A stretch of 64,000 nt of DNA from Halomonas halophila (GTDB lineage: Bacteria; Pseudomonadota; Gammaproteobacteria; Pseudomonadales; Halomonadaceae): positions 868,001-932,000 of the forward strand of contig NZ_CP129121.1 of assembly GCF_030406665.1 (NCBI RefSeq), given 5' to 3'. Below, piece after piece: positions 1-8,256 of this stretch. The notes below the pieces were generated by a model, which did not search any database, had not been told where the DNA came from, and saw nothing but the letters and a program-made list of their open reading frames with translations. Each line of letters starts with the position of its first letter. The first letter of the stretch is position 1. The position numbers and the translations under genes were made by a program.

Positions 1-1296
1 CTCGACGGCAACGACAGCGTGCCGATCGCCGACTACGGCGACTCCAACGTGGGTCGCATGAAACACGTCTATCGCCGCGGCCTGGACGTGCGCTACGGGC
101 GCATCATGCAGGCGATCGCCGGGGTGCACTACAACGTCTCGCTGCCCGACGACCTGTTCGCGCTGCTGCGCGAACTCGACGGCGAGGGCGAGACGGCGAT
201 ACAGGACTATCGCTCGGCGCGCTATTTCGCGCTGATCCGCAACTTCCGCCGCCACAGCTGGCTGCTGCTGTACCTGTTCGGCGCCTCGCCGGCGGTGGAC
301 CGCAGCTTCCTGCCCGACGGTCGGGTGCCGGAGGGGCTCGAGCCCCACGCTGACCAGACGCTGGTCTCGCGCTACGCCACCAGCCTGCGCATGTCCGACC
401 TGGGCTACCAGAACAAGGTGCAGGAGCAGCTCAAGATCTGCTTCAACTCGCTGTCGAACTACGTCAACACCCTGCGCCACGCTATCTTCACGCCCTGGCC
501 GGACTATGAGGCCCGCGGCGTGCGCGTGGACGACGAGTGGCGCCAGCTCAATGCCAACATCCTGCAGATCGAGAACGAGTACTACAGCGACATCCGGCCC
601 AAGCGGGTAGCGCGCCACGACGAGACGCCCAGCCAGGCGCTGGAGGCCCGCGGCGTGGAGTACATCGAGGTGCGCTGCCTCGACCTCAACCCCTTCGATC
701 CGCTCGGCATCGACGCCCACCAGAGCCGTTTCATCGACGTCTTCCTGCTGTGGTGCCTGCTCACCGAGAGCCCCTGGATCTCCGACGAGGAGTGCGAGCA
801 CCTGGACTTCAACCGCCGCCTGGTGGTGTCCCGCGGCCGCGACCCCGAGCTGCGCCTGGATCACCACGGCGCCAAGCGCTCCATCGCCGACTGGGGCGGC
901 GATATCTTCAAGGGGCTCGGCGAGATCGCCGCGCTGCTGGATCGTCTCGAGGAGGGTGCGCCCCACGCCGCCGCCCTGGCGGCGCTGGCGCCACGCCTCG
1001 AGGATCCGTCGCTGACGCCGTCCGGGCGGATGCTCGAGCGCCTGGAAACCGGCGGCGAGGAGTTCGTGGAGGCGATCCTGGCGCTGGCCGGCGAGCAGGG
1101 CGAGCGCCTGCGGGAGGAGCCCATCGAGCGCGCCCGCGAGGCGCTGTTCGACCAGCTGGTGGAGACCTCCCATCAGCAGCAGGGCGACATCGAGGCCGCC
1201 GACGTCGAACCCTTCGCCGACTTCCTGGCCGACTACTTCGCCCGGGCGCGTGAGTCTCGCGCCTTCAGCCCGCTGCGTTCGGGGGGTGCAGCATGA
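1..1296 (+). CDS. gshA: glutamate-cysteine ligase, 3' part (5' end outside window)
   Basis: The open frame runs in from base 1, so only the C-terminal ~431 residues are present; the family is ~520 residues long. It catalyses the ATP-dependent joining of glutamate and cysteine, the first step of glutathione synthesis in the cytoplasm. The stretch RMKHVYRRGLDVRYGR followed by AGVHYNVSLPD is the recognisable GshA core, and the RYATSLRMSDLGYQ region is also typical. The stop overlaps the dsbB start by 4 bases (ATGA), so the two are probably co-transcribed; both concern thiol chemistry. The GTG at 19 is internal, not the start. Confidence 0.93.
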   Translation, partial: LDGNDSVPIADYGDSNVGRMKHVYRRGLDVRYGRIMQAIAGVHYNVSLPDDLFALLRELDGEGETAIQDYRSARYFALIRNFRRHSWLLLYLFGASPAVDRSFLPDGRVPEGLEPHADQTLVSRYATSLRMSDLGYQNKVQEQLKICFNSLSNYVNTLRHAIFTPWPDYEARGVRVDDEWRQLNANILQIENEYYSDIRPKRVARHDETPSQALEARGVEYIEVRCLDLNPFDPLGIDAHQSRFIDVFLLWCLLTESPWISDEECEHLDFNRRLVVSRGRDPELRLDHHGAKRSIADWGGDIFKGLGEIAALLDRLEEGAPHAAALAALAPRLEDPSLTPSGRMLERLETGGEEFVEAILALAGEQGERLREEPIERAREALFDQLVETSHQQQGDIEAADVEPFADFLADYFARARESRAFSPLRSGGAA

Positions 1297-1844
1297 TCGA
1301 TGCGATGCGCGAGGCGCGCGTGCGCGGCTGGAGCCTGGTGGGCCTGGCCTTCTGCGTGATGATGATGGCGGTGGCCCTGGGCCTCGAGCACCTCGGTGGG
1401 CTAGAGCCCTGCCCGCTGTGCATCTTCCAGCGGGTGGCGGTGATCGCCGCCGGTGTGGTGTTCGCCGTGGCGGCACTGCACGACCCGAAAGGGCGCCTCG
1501 GTGGGGCGCTCTACGGGTTGCTGTCGCTGGGGGCGGTGGGCACCGGCATCGGCCTGGCCTGGCGTCACCTGTGGCTGCAGTCGCTGCCCGCCGACGAGGT
1601 GCCGAGCTGCGGCCCCGGCCTCGACTACATGATGGAGGTGCTGCCCCTGCAGCAGGTGGTGTCCATGGTGCTCAACGCCTCCGGCGAGTGTGCCGAGATC
1701 AGCGCGCGCTTCCTGGGGCTGTCGCTGCCGGGCTGGACGCTGATCGGCTTCGCGATGCTGGCGGTGGTGCCGCTGGGGCTGCTGTGGCGTGCCTGCCGGT
1801 CGCGCACCGGCTATCGTTGGTCGGAGGATGCGCCGCAGGATTGA
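1293..1844 (+). CDS. dsbB: disulfide bond formation protein B
   Basis: Inner-membrane quinone reductase that reoxidises DsbA. The 183 residues show four hydrophobic helices, the first periplasmic CxxC pair (EPCPLC, C40/C43) and a second cysteine pair in the long periplasmic loop (VPSCGPG and SGECAE), the standard DsbB arrangement and length. The ATG overlaps the gshA stop by 4 bases. A later in-frame ATG at residue 5 is an alternative start. The next gene, rsd, follows after ~80 bases. Confidence 0.94.
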   Translation: MIDAMREARVRGWSLVGLAFCVMMMAVALGLEHLGGLEPCPLCIFQRVAVIAAGVVFAVAALHDPKGRLGGALYGLLSLGAVGTGIGLAWRHLWLQSLPADEVPSCGPGLDYMMEVLPLQQVVSMVLNASGECAEISARFLGLSLPGWTLIGFAMLAVVPLGLLWRACRSRTGYRWSEDAPQD

Positions 1845-1927
1845 CAGCGCCCGCCCCAGGGAGGACTCTGAGTCTCCACCGGGCGGTTGGGTGTCCGAGG
1901 TCGGATTCATCGAGCGAGGGAAGCACC

Positions 1928-2419
1928 ATGCTGGAAGACTGCAAGAGCGCGCAGGAGCGCTGGGGAGGCGTTCACAGGCTGATCGATCGCTGGCTCGGCG
2001 AGCGGCGCACGCTACTGGCGCACTTCGACGAGCTCAAGGCGGCCTGTGACGCCGACCTGGAGGAGATCACCAAGCCACGTATCGATGCCTTCAGCGAGCT
2101 GCTGATGGACTACATCAGCGCCGGGCACTTCGAGATCTACCCCCAGCTCAAGGCCGAGGCCGAGGCCTTCGAGGACGGCGGCGCCCTCGAACTCGCCGAT
2201 CGCCTGCTCGAGCGTCTCGAGATGTCCACCGAGCTGGTGCTGGCCTTCGACGAGGACTACGCCACGCCGGTACGCTGCCAGCATTATCTGACGCGGCTGC
2301 CGGCCTGGCTGGATCGCCTGTCCAAGGGGCTCGGCGAGCGCTTCTCCCTGGAGGACCGCCTGATCGCCCGACTGCACGCGGCACACGCCCCCGAGGTTCG
2401 CGCCTCCAGCGGCGCCTGA
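1928..2419 (+). CDS. rsd: Rsd/AlgQ family anti-sigma-70 factor
   Basis: A 163-residue all-helical protein that begins MLEDCKSAQERWGGVHRLID, the characteristic start of Rsd/AlgQ proteins, which bind region 4 of RpoD in stationary phase. The motif LMDYISAGHFEIY and the tail region YLTRLPAWLDRLSKGLGERF also fit the family. The start at 1928 is preceded by GAGGGAAG (1916-1923). Length matches E. coli Rsd (158 aa). A longer upstream open frame exists but has no family similarity and overlaps dsbB. Confidence 0.9.
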   Translation: MLEDCKSAQERWGGVHRLIDRWLGERRTLLAHFDELKAACDADLEEITKPRIDAFSELLMDYISAGHFEIYPQLKAEAEAFEDGGALELADRLLERLEMSTELVLAFDEDYATPVRCQHYLTRLPAWLDRLSKGLGERFSLEDRLIARLHAAHAPEVRASSGA

Positions 2420-2452
2420 TCCTGGCCTCCTGCGAGTGCGTCGCACGTCGAA

Positions 2453-2481
2453 TTGAGTTTTGTGCAGCGCAGGCATACCAT
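2453..2481 (+). promoter_or_regulatory. putative sigma-70 promoter of mdh
   Basis: TTGAGT (2453-2458) and TACCAT (2476-2481) are separated by 17 bases, each matching the consensus at 4 of 6 positions. They lie in the 138-base gap between rsd and mdh, ~77 bases upstream of the mdh start. This is a prediction from sequence only. Confidence 0.4.
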
Positions 2482-2557
2482 TTCCCTCGGTTTTGATCCT
2501 GGCCGGGCCGCTCAGGCGCCCCGGCCGATCCTCACGGCGACAACCGAAGGAGCCACG

Positions 2558-3532
2558 ATGAAAGACCCCGTCCGTATTGCCATTACCGGCGCTGCCGGCC
2601 AGATCAGCTACTCCCTGGCGTTCCGCATCGCCTCCGGCGACATGCTCGGCAAGGACCAGCCGGTCATCCTGCAGCTGCTCGAGATCACGCCGGCCATGGA
2701 CGCGCTCAACGGTGTGGTGATGGAACTCAACGACTGCGCCTTCCCGCTGGTGCAGGACATCGTCGCCTCCGACGACCCCAACGTCGCCTTCAAGGATGCC
2801 GATTTCGCCCTGCTGGTCGGCGCCCGTCCGCGCGGTCCGGGCATGGAACGCAAGGACCTGCTGGAAGCCAACGCCGCCATCTTCTCTGCCCAGGGCAAGG
2901 CCCTGAACGACGTCGCCAGCCGCGACGTGCGTGTGCTGGTGGTGGGCAACCCGGCCAACACCAATGCCCTGATCGCGTCCTGCAACGCGCCGGACCTCGA
3001 TGCCGGCCAGTTCACCGCCATGATGCGTCTGGACCACAACCGCGCCCTGACCCAGCTGGCCCAGAAGACCGGCAAGCACAGCACCGACGTCGAGTCGATG
3101 ATCGTGTGGGGCAACCACAGCGCCACCCAGTATCCGGATCTGGCCCACTGCAAGGTCGACGGCAAGCCGGCCCTGGAGCTGGTCGAGCGCGACTGGTACG
3201 AGAACGACTTCATCCCCACCGTGCAGCAGCGCGGCGCGGCCATCATCAAGGCCCGCGGTGCCTCTTCCGCCGCCTCCGCGGCGTCCGCGGCCATCGACCA
3301 CATGCGTGACTGGGCGCTGGGCAGCGACGGCATCGTCAGCATGGGCATCCCGGCCGACGGCAGCTACGGCATCGAGCCGGGCATCATGTATTCCTACCCG
3401 GTGGTGTGCAAGGACGGCAAGTACGAGATCGTGCAGGACCTGGCGGTCGACGACTTCAGCCGCGAGCGCATGACCGCCACCGAGAACGAGCTGCGCGAAG
3501 AGCGTGCCGCGGTGGAGCATCTGCTTGGCTAA
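2558..3532 (+). CDS. mdh: malate dehydrogenase (NAD-dependent)
   Basis: Interconverts malate and oxaloacetate in the TCA cycle. The 324 residues begin MKDPVRIAITGAAGQISYS, with the Rossmann GxxGxxG-type loop; the mobile loop reads GARPRGPGMERKDLL and the catalytic histidine lies in IWGNHSATQYPD. Length and motifs fit the cytosolic-type (MDH type 2) family. The start at 2558 is preceded by GAAGGAG (2546-2552); an upstream in-frame extension starting at 2453 overlaps the putative promoter and is rejected. A bidirectional terminator follows. Confidence 0.95.
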   Translation: MKDPVRIAITGAAGQISYSLAFRIASGDMLGKDQPVILQLLEITPAMDALNGVVMELNDCAFPLVQDIVASDDPNVAFKDADFALLVGARPRGPGMERKDLLEANAAIFSAQGKALNDVASRDVRVLVVGNPANTNALIASCNAPDLDAGQFTAMMRLDHNRALTQLAQKTGKHSTDVESMIVWGNHSATQYPDLAHCKVDGKPALELVERDWYENDFIPTVQQRGAAIIKARGASSAASAASAAIDHMRDWALGSDGIVSMGIPADGSYGIEPGIMYSYPVVCKDGKYEIVQDLAVDDFSRERMTATENELREERAAVEHLLG

Positions 3533-3540
3533 GCTCTAAG

Positions 3541-3660
3541 CCTGAAGCTTGAAGAGCGGCGCTGCGCGCCTGGAAGGAAAAACAGAAAACCCCGCTCAGG
3601 CGACTCCTGGCGGGGTTTTCTTATGGCTTCGAGCTTCGAGCTTCGAGCTCCGAGCTCCCG
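3541..3660. repeat. heptamer-type hairpin repeat, site A
   Basis: The gap between mdh and the convergent HAD gene starts with CCTGAAGCTTGAAGAGCGGC and ends with four tandem copies of CGAGCTT-like units (about 3626-3655), the reverse-complement flavour of the first arm. The block GAAGAGCGGCGCTGCGCGCC is nearly identical to one at site D (about 46797-46816). A terminator sits between the arms. It belongs to the same family as sites at 34525, 36912 and 46780. Confidence 0.7.
3586..3621. terminator. bidirectional intrinsic terminator
   Basis: AAAACCCCGC (3586-3595) and GCGGGGTTTT (3610-3619) form a perfect stem with an A-tract on one side and a T-tract on the other, placed between mdh (+) and the HAD gene (-), both of which converge on it. 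Confidence 0.85.
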
Positions 3661-3676
3661 GCGAAGCCGGGCCGGC

Positions 3677-4333
3677 TCAGTCCCGCAGGCTGATGATCCG
3701 CCAGTCGCGCTGCTCGGCGGCCTGGCGAAGCGAGTCGTCCGGGTCCACGGCCACCGGGTGGTCGACGAGCTCCAGCAGCGGCAGGTCGTTGTGGGAATCG
3801 CTGTAGAACCAGGCGCCGTGCAGGGAGAGTTCGCGTTGCTCGAGCCACTGCTCCAGGCGCGTCACCTTGCCTTCACGAAAGCTCGGTACGCCGCTGACCC
3901 GGCCGGTGTAGCGCCCGTCGACCATCTCCGGTTCCACGGCGATCAGCTCGTCGATGCCCAGGCGCTCGGCGATGGGGCCGGTGATGAAGCGGTTGGTGGC
4001 GGTAACGATCAGCAGGGTGTCGCCGCTGGCCCGGTGGCGGGCGATCAGCTCTTCGCCGCGGGGCAGGATGTGCGGCTCGATCTTGCTGGCCATGAACTGC
4101 TGGTGCCAGGCCGCCAGCTGTGCAGGAGAGTTGTCGGCCAGAGGCTTGAGCGCCACCGCCAGGAATTCGTTCATGTCCAGGGTGCCGGCCTCGTAGTCGG
4201 CCATGAAGCGGTCGTTGGCTTCCTTGTAGGCCACCGGGTCCACGGCGCCCTGCTCGAGCAGGAACTCCCCCCAGGCGTGGTCGCTGTCGATGGAGAGCAG
4301 GGTGTTGTCCAGGTCGAAGATGGCGAGGCTCAC
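3677..4333 (-). CDS. HAD-superfamily subfamily IB phosphatase (SerB-like hydrolase)
   Basis: Cytoplasmic phosphatase of 218 residues. HAD motif I is FDLDNTLLS near the N-terminus (nucleophile and acid/base Asp), motif II is LLIVTATN, and motif IV is FYSDSHNDLPLLELVD. This is the HAD-IB arrangement that E. coli-type 'HAD-IB family hydrolases' share with phosphoserine phosphatase; the true substrate cannot be told from sequence, and a full SerB is encoded at 37020. The start is GTG (4333), preceded by GAGGAAA. It is transcribed away from rppH. Confidence 0.85.
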   Translation of the reverse strand: MSLAIFDLDNTLLSIDSDHAWGEFLLEQGAVDPVAYKEANDRFMADYEAGTLDMNEFLAVALKPLADNSPAQLAAWHQQFMASKIEPHILPRGEELIARHRASGDTLLIVTATNRFITGPIAERLGIDELIAVEPEMVDGRYTGRVSGVPSFREGKVTRLEQWLEQRELSLHGAWFYSDSHNDLPLLELVDHPVAVDPDDSLRQAAEQRDWRIISLRD

Positions 4334-4516
4334 GGCTTTCCTCTTGGTTGTCGGGCGCGCGTCGCGGGTCGGGGCGCGTCGGTATCGTTGTCGCGTCGAG
4401 CCAGGGATTATGGCAGAACCGCCCGGCCCCTACGAGCATGGCCCCATTGGTGTATTGATACGTTTCACGGCCTTGTGGAAGAATGCAGTGAAGACTGGAT
4501 TCATAAGGTGAAGTCC

Positions 4517-5011
4517 GTGATCGACGCAGATGGCTTTCGCCCCAACGTTGGCATCATTCTCGCCAACGACGAAGGGCAACTGCTATGGGCGCGTCGGGTA
4601 GGGCAGAATGCGTGGCAGTTTCCCCAGGGAGGCATCAAGGCGAACGAGACACCGCAACAGGCACTGTTTCGCGAACTCTACGAGGAGGTCGGCCTGACGG
4701 CCGATGACGTCGAGGTGCTTGCCTGTACCCGAGGCTGGTTGCGCTACCGCCTACCGCGCCGCATGGTAAGAACCCGTTCCCGGCCGGTGTGCATCGGCCA
4801 GAAGCAGAAGTGGTTCCTGCTCAGGATCCGCTGTGGCGAGACCCGCATCAGCATGGATGGCGGTGCGGCCAAACCGGAGTTCGACGGCTGGCGCTGGGTC
4901 AGCTACTGGTACCCGCTGGGCCAGGTGGTGCCCTTCAAGCGCGAGGTCTACCGGCGCGCGCTGCGCGAGCTGTCACCGCGCGCCCAGCGCCTGGCGCTGG
5001 GGCATGGCTGA
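4517..5011 (+). CDS. rppH: RNA pyrophosphohydrolase
   Basis: Nudix hydrolase that removes pyrophosphate from mRNA 5' ends and so triggers RNase E decay. From the GTG at 4517 it reads VIDADGFRPNVGIILAND, the canonical RppH start. The Nudix box spans GGIKANETPQQALFRELYEEVG and is followed by the KQKWFLL segment; 164 residues. AAGGTG (4505-4510) is the likely ribosome-binding site; the earlier GTG at 4508 is less likely because it overlaps that site. As in E. coli, ptsP follows directly. Confidence 0.95.
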   Translation: MIDADGFRPNVGIILANDEGQLLWARRVGQNAWQFPQGGIKANETPQQALFRELYEEVGLTADDVEVLACTRGWLRYRLPRRMVRTRSRPVCIGQKQKWFLLRIRCGETRISMDGGAAKPEFDGWRWVSYWYPLGQVVPFKREVYRRALRELSPRAQRLALGHG

Positions 5012-5068
5012 CGCCACGACACGCGCCGGGCTCGGCCCCGGCTATACCCTCAGCGAGGCATAACGACA

Positions 5069-7351
5069 ATGGACAGTAAAACGCCGATGCTCGAGGTACT
5101 GCGCCGCATCATCCTGGAGGTCAACGGGGCTCGCAATCTGGAGGCCGCCCTGTCGACCATGGTGCGGCGCATCCGCAAGGCCATGCGTACCGACGTATGC
5201 TCCTTCTACCTCTTCGATACCCAGCTCGACCGCCTGGTGCTGATGGAGACCATCGGCCTGCGCACCCAGGCCGTGGGCCATGTGAGCCTGCCGGTGGGCG
5301 AGGGCCTGGTCGGGCTGGTGGCCCAGCGGGAGGAACCCCTCAATCTCGAGGACGCCCGGGCCCATCCCTATTTCCGCTACTTCGAGACCACCGGCGAGGA
5401 GCGCTATTCCAGCTTCCTCGGCGTGCCGATCATCCATCAGCGTCGCATGCTCGGCGTGCTGGTGGTTCAGCAGGCCGACAAGCGTCGCTTCGACGAGGCC
5501 GACGAGGCCTTCCTGGTCACGATGGCCGCACAGCTCGCCGGCGTGCTGGCTCATGCGCTGGCCACCGGCAGCCTGACTCGGCCGTCGCTGCCCGGCGGTC
5601 AGGCCACCTTCACCGGGGTCGCGGCCTCGCCGGGCATGGCCATCGGCGAGGCGGTGGTGATCGCGCCGCCCGCCGATCTCGACAGCGTGCCCGACCTCAT
5701 CCCCACCGACGAAGAGTACGAGATCGAGCGGCTCAGCGAGGCGATCGGTCGGGTTCGCGACGAGATACGCGCCGCCGGCGAGCGCCTGGCCAACCGCATT
5801 TCCGCCCAGGAACTGGCGCTGTTCGACGTCTATCAGCAGATGCTCGGCGAGGAGGCGCTGTTCCAGGAGGTGGTCAAGCGCATCCGCGAGGGACAGTGGG
5901 CCCCCGGGGCGCTGGCCGACGTGGTGCGTCGCCACGTGCAGTACCTGGAGCGAGTGAGCGACGACTACCTGCGCGAACGGGCGGCGGACGTGCGCGACCT
6001 GGGGCGGCGCGTGCTGGCCCATCTGCAGGAAAACACCTCCGCGACGCCCGACGTGTATCCGGAGCGCACCGTGCTGGTCAGCGACGAGATCAGCGTGGCG
6101 ATGCTCGGCGAGGTGCCGCGGGACAAGCTGGCGGGCATCGTCTCGGTGCGCGGCTCCAGCACGTCCCATGTGGCGATCGTGGCCCGCGCCATGGGTATTC
6201 CCACCGTGCTGGGCATGGTCGATCTGCCGCTGCCCAGGCTCAACGGCGCCAGACTGGTGCTCGACGGCCACCGCGGGCGGCTGTTCGTGCGTCCGAGCCC
6301 CGATATCGAGAGCCACTACGAAGGCCTGATCGAGGAGGAGCGGGCGCTCTCGGAGCTGCTCGAGCACGAACAGGATCTGCCGAGTCGCACGCCGGACGGT
6401 CACGACGTGCGGCTGCTGGTCAACACCGGCCTCGCGGTGGACGCCATGGCATCGCTCAAGTCGCGGATCGGCGGGGTGGGGCTGTATCGCACCGAAGTGC
6501 CGTTCATGATCACCGAACGTTTCCCCGGGGAGCAGGAGCAGACCCGGCTCTACCGCGAGCAGCTGGAGGGCTTCGCCCCGCTGCCGGTGGTGATGCGCAC
6601 CCTGGACATCGGCGGCGACAAGGATCTGCCGTACTTCCCCATCGAGGAGGCCAACCCCTTCCTCGGTTGGCGGGGCATTCGCGTCACCCTGGACCATCCC
6701 GAGGTGCTGATGGTCCAGCTGCGGGCCATGCTGCGGGCCTCCCAGGGGCTCGACAACCTGCAGATCCTGCTGCCGATGATCACCAACGTCGATGAGGTCG
6801 ATGACGCCCTGCGCCTGCTGGACCGGGCCATCCGCGAACTCGGCGAGGACGGCGTCGAGGTGGTCAGGCCCAAGGTCGGTGCGATGATCGAGGTGCCCGC
6901 GACCCTCTATCAGCTCGATGCCCTGGCCGAGCGGGTGGACTTCTTCTCGGTGGGCAGCAACGACCTGACCCAGTACCTGCTGGCGGTGGATCGCAACAAC
7001 CCCCGGGTGGCGGATCTCTACGACGCCTGCCACCCGGCGGTGCTGTCGGCCATGGCACGCCTGGCGCGTGAGGCGACGGCGTTGGAGGTGCCGATCTCGG
7101 TATGCGGCGAGCTGGCGGCCGATCCGGCCGGAGCCCTGCTGCTGATGGGCATGGGCTTCGATGCGCTGTCGATGAACGCGCCGAGCCTGCCCAAGGTACG
7201 GGCCGCCATCCGCCGCGTCAGCCTGGCGTCGGCGCAGGCGCTGGTGGAAGACGCCCTGGCCGAATCCTCGCCGCTGGGCGTCAGGCGCTGCCTGGAGGCG
7301 CGCATGAGCGATTGGCAGCTCGCCCACCTGCTGCCGCCCAAGGACGCCTGA
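5069..7351 (+). CDS. ptsP: phosphoenolpyruvate-protein phosphotransferase of the nitrogen PTS
   Basis: Enzyme I-Ntr, the first phosphotransferase of the regulatory PTS-Ntr. The 760 residues comprise an N-terminal GAF sensor domain (~20-160), the PTS EI N-terminal domain, the swivelling phosphohistidine domain with GSSTSHVAIVARAMG (active His near residue 369), and the C-terminal PEP-binding barrel with SVGSNDLTQYLLAVDRNN. Length equals E. coli PtsP (748). It is 57 bases downstream of rppH, the conserved pairing. Confidence 0.95.
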   Translation: MDSKTPMLEVLRRIILEVNGARNLEAALSTMVRRIRKAMRTDVCSFYLFDTQLDRLVLMETIGLRTQAVGHVSLPVGEGLVGLVAQREEPLNLEDARAHPYFRYFETTGEERYSSFLGVPIIHQRRMLGVLVVQQADKRRFDEADEAFLVTMAAQLAGVLAHALATGSLTRPSLPGGQATFTGVAASPGMAIGEAVVIAPPADLDSVPDLIPTDEEYEIERLSEAIGRVRDEIRAAGERLANRISAQELALFDVYQQMLGEEALFQEVVKRIREGQWAPGALADVVRRHVQYLERVSDDYLRERAADVRDLGRRVLAHLQENTSATPDVYPERTVLVSDEISVAMLGEVPRDKLAGIVSVRGSSTSHVAIVARAMGIPTVLGMVDLPLPRLNGARLVLDGHRGRLFVRPSPDIESHYEGLIEEERALSELLEHEQDLPSRTPDGHDVRLLVNTGLAVDAMASLKSRIGGVGLYRTEVPFMITERFPGEQEQTRLYREQLEGFAPLPVVMRTLDIGGDKDLPYFPIEEANPFLGWRGIRVTLDHPEVLMVQLRAMLRASQGLDNLQILLPMITNVDEVDDALRLLDRAIRELGEDGVEVVRPKVGAMIEVPATLYQLDALAERVDFFSVGSNDLTQYLLAVDRNNPRVADLYDACHPAVLSAMARLAREATALEVPISVCGELAADPAGALLLMGMGFDALSMNAPSLPKVRAAIRRVSLASAQALVEDALAESSPLGVRRCLEARMSDWQLAHLLPPKDA

Positions 7352-7359
7352 CGCCCGGC

Positions 7360-8154
7360 TCAGGCGCGCCTGACGCCGCCCGGCGGTGGCGTTTCGAGCG
7401 TCAGCCGATGTTCGCCGAGCGCGATGCCGTTCGGGCCGAAGCGTCGCTCGCCGAGGGTCAGCCGGCCGTCGGCGCGCCATTCCAGCCAGCTGGTGGCCCG
7501 GGTGCCGTAGTCCTGGCCGACGATGAACGCCGCCGAGAGGCGGCGTTCGAGTGCCTGGCCCACGCCGGTGTCCGGCAGTCGTGGGTCCTCGGCCTCGCGA
7601 GAATCGGCGAGCGGCGCCAGGGCGTCATCCGGCCAGCGACCGTTTCCCAGGCTGTCGGCGAGCCCGCGGCGCGCGGCCATCAGCTTCGGCCAGGGCGTGT
7701 CCCGTTCGGCATTGGAGAGGCCGTGCAGGCCGGGGGCGAGGCGCTCGAGCCGAACACGGTCGCGGCCGCGATGGAGATACCACAGTCGCCGGCCGTCGCC
7801 GACCAGCAGGTTGAAGCCCGCGTAGCGCCGAGCGCCGCCGTCGGCGAGCGCACCCAGCCAGCCTTCGAGGTCGTCGGCCTCCAGGGCCGAGCGCACCAGA
7901 TCGCCGCGGCTGGGGGCGTCTTCGGGGGCCGAAAGCGCCGGGTCGCGGACGTTGGTCACGGCGGAGAAGCGCCCGCGGCGGTGCACGGCGAGCCAGCCGC
8001 CGCCGGCCTGCAGGTCGCGGCCGCCGAGGATGCCGGGAGCATCGTCCCAGGCCGCCAGCGGCGCGGTGGGGCGGGCGTGGAACTCGTCACGGTTGGCCAC
8101 CAGGCGCAGCACGACGGAGGCGTCGGGCCGGTGGGCGAGGGCGATCAGGCACAT
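7360..8154 (-). CDS. NRDE (TANGO2-like) family protein
   Basis: The 264-residue protein begins MCLIALAHRP and continues LVANRDEFHARPTAPL, the hallmark NRDE motif with the conserved cysteine at position 2; the GRDLQAGGGWLAV and NVRDP motifs also fit. Members are found from bacteria to the human TANGO2 protein; the biochemical role is not settled (the conserved N-terminal Cys suggests an Ntn-hydrolase-like fold). It converges on ptsP with only 8 bases between stops, where a small imperfect hairpin (7345-7366) overlaps both 3' ends. Confidence 0.85.
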   Translation of the reverse strand: MCLIALAHRPDASVVLRLVANRDEFHARPTAPLAAWDDAPGILGGRDLQAGGGWLAVHRRGRFSAVTNVRDPALSAPEDAPSRGDLVRSALEADDLEGWLGALADGGARRYAGFNLLVGDGRRLWYLHRGRDRVRLERLAPGLHGLSNAERDTPWPKLMAARRGLADSLGNGRWPDDALAPLADSREAEDPRLPDTGVGQALERRLSAAFIVGQDYGTRATSWLEWRADGRLTLGERRFGPNGIALGEHRLTLETPPPGGVRRA

Positions 8155-8256
8155 GTCTGCCAGACTACCCCGCTCGTCGACGCGCGCAAAGCCCCGTCAT
8201 GACAGGGTCCGCCCGGCATCGTACACTCTGCCGACGACAATCGACGCGATACAGGG

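Noticed and set aside
2453..2557. N-terminal extension of Mdh from an upstream ATG
   Set aside because: The added residues overlap the predicted promoter and are not part of the family; the strong ribosome-binding site is at the inner ATG.
5042..7480. Long open frame of ~800 codons on the minus strand opposite ptsP
   Set aside because: It is an antisense shadow of a clear gene, Gln/His/Arg/Ala-rich in the manner of reverse-complemented GC-rich codons, with no recognisable motif. The same applies to the long frames opposite mdh, cysN, leuA, pgi, parE/parC, tssC, tssF and tagH.
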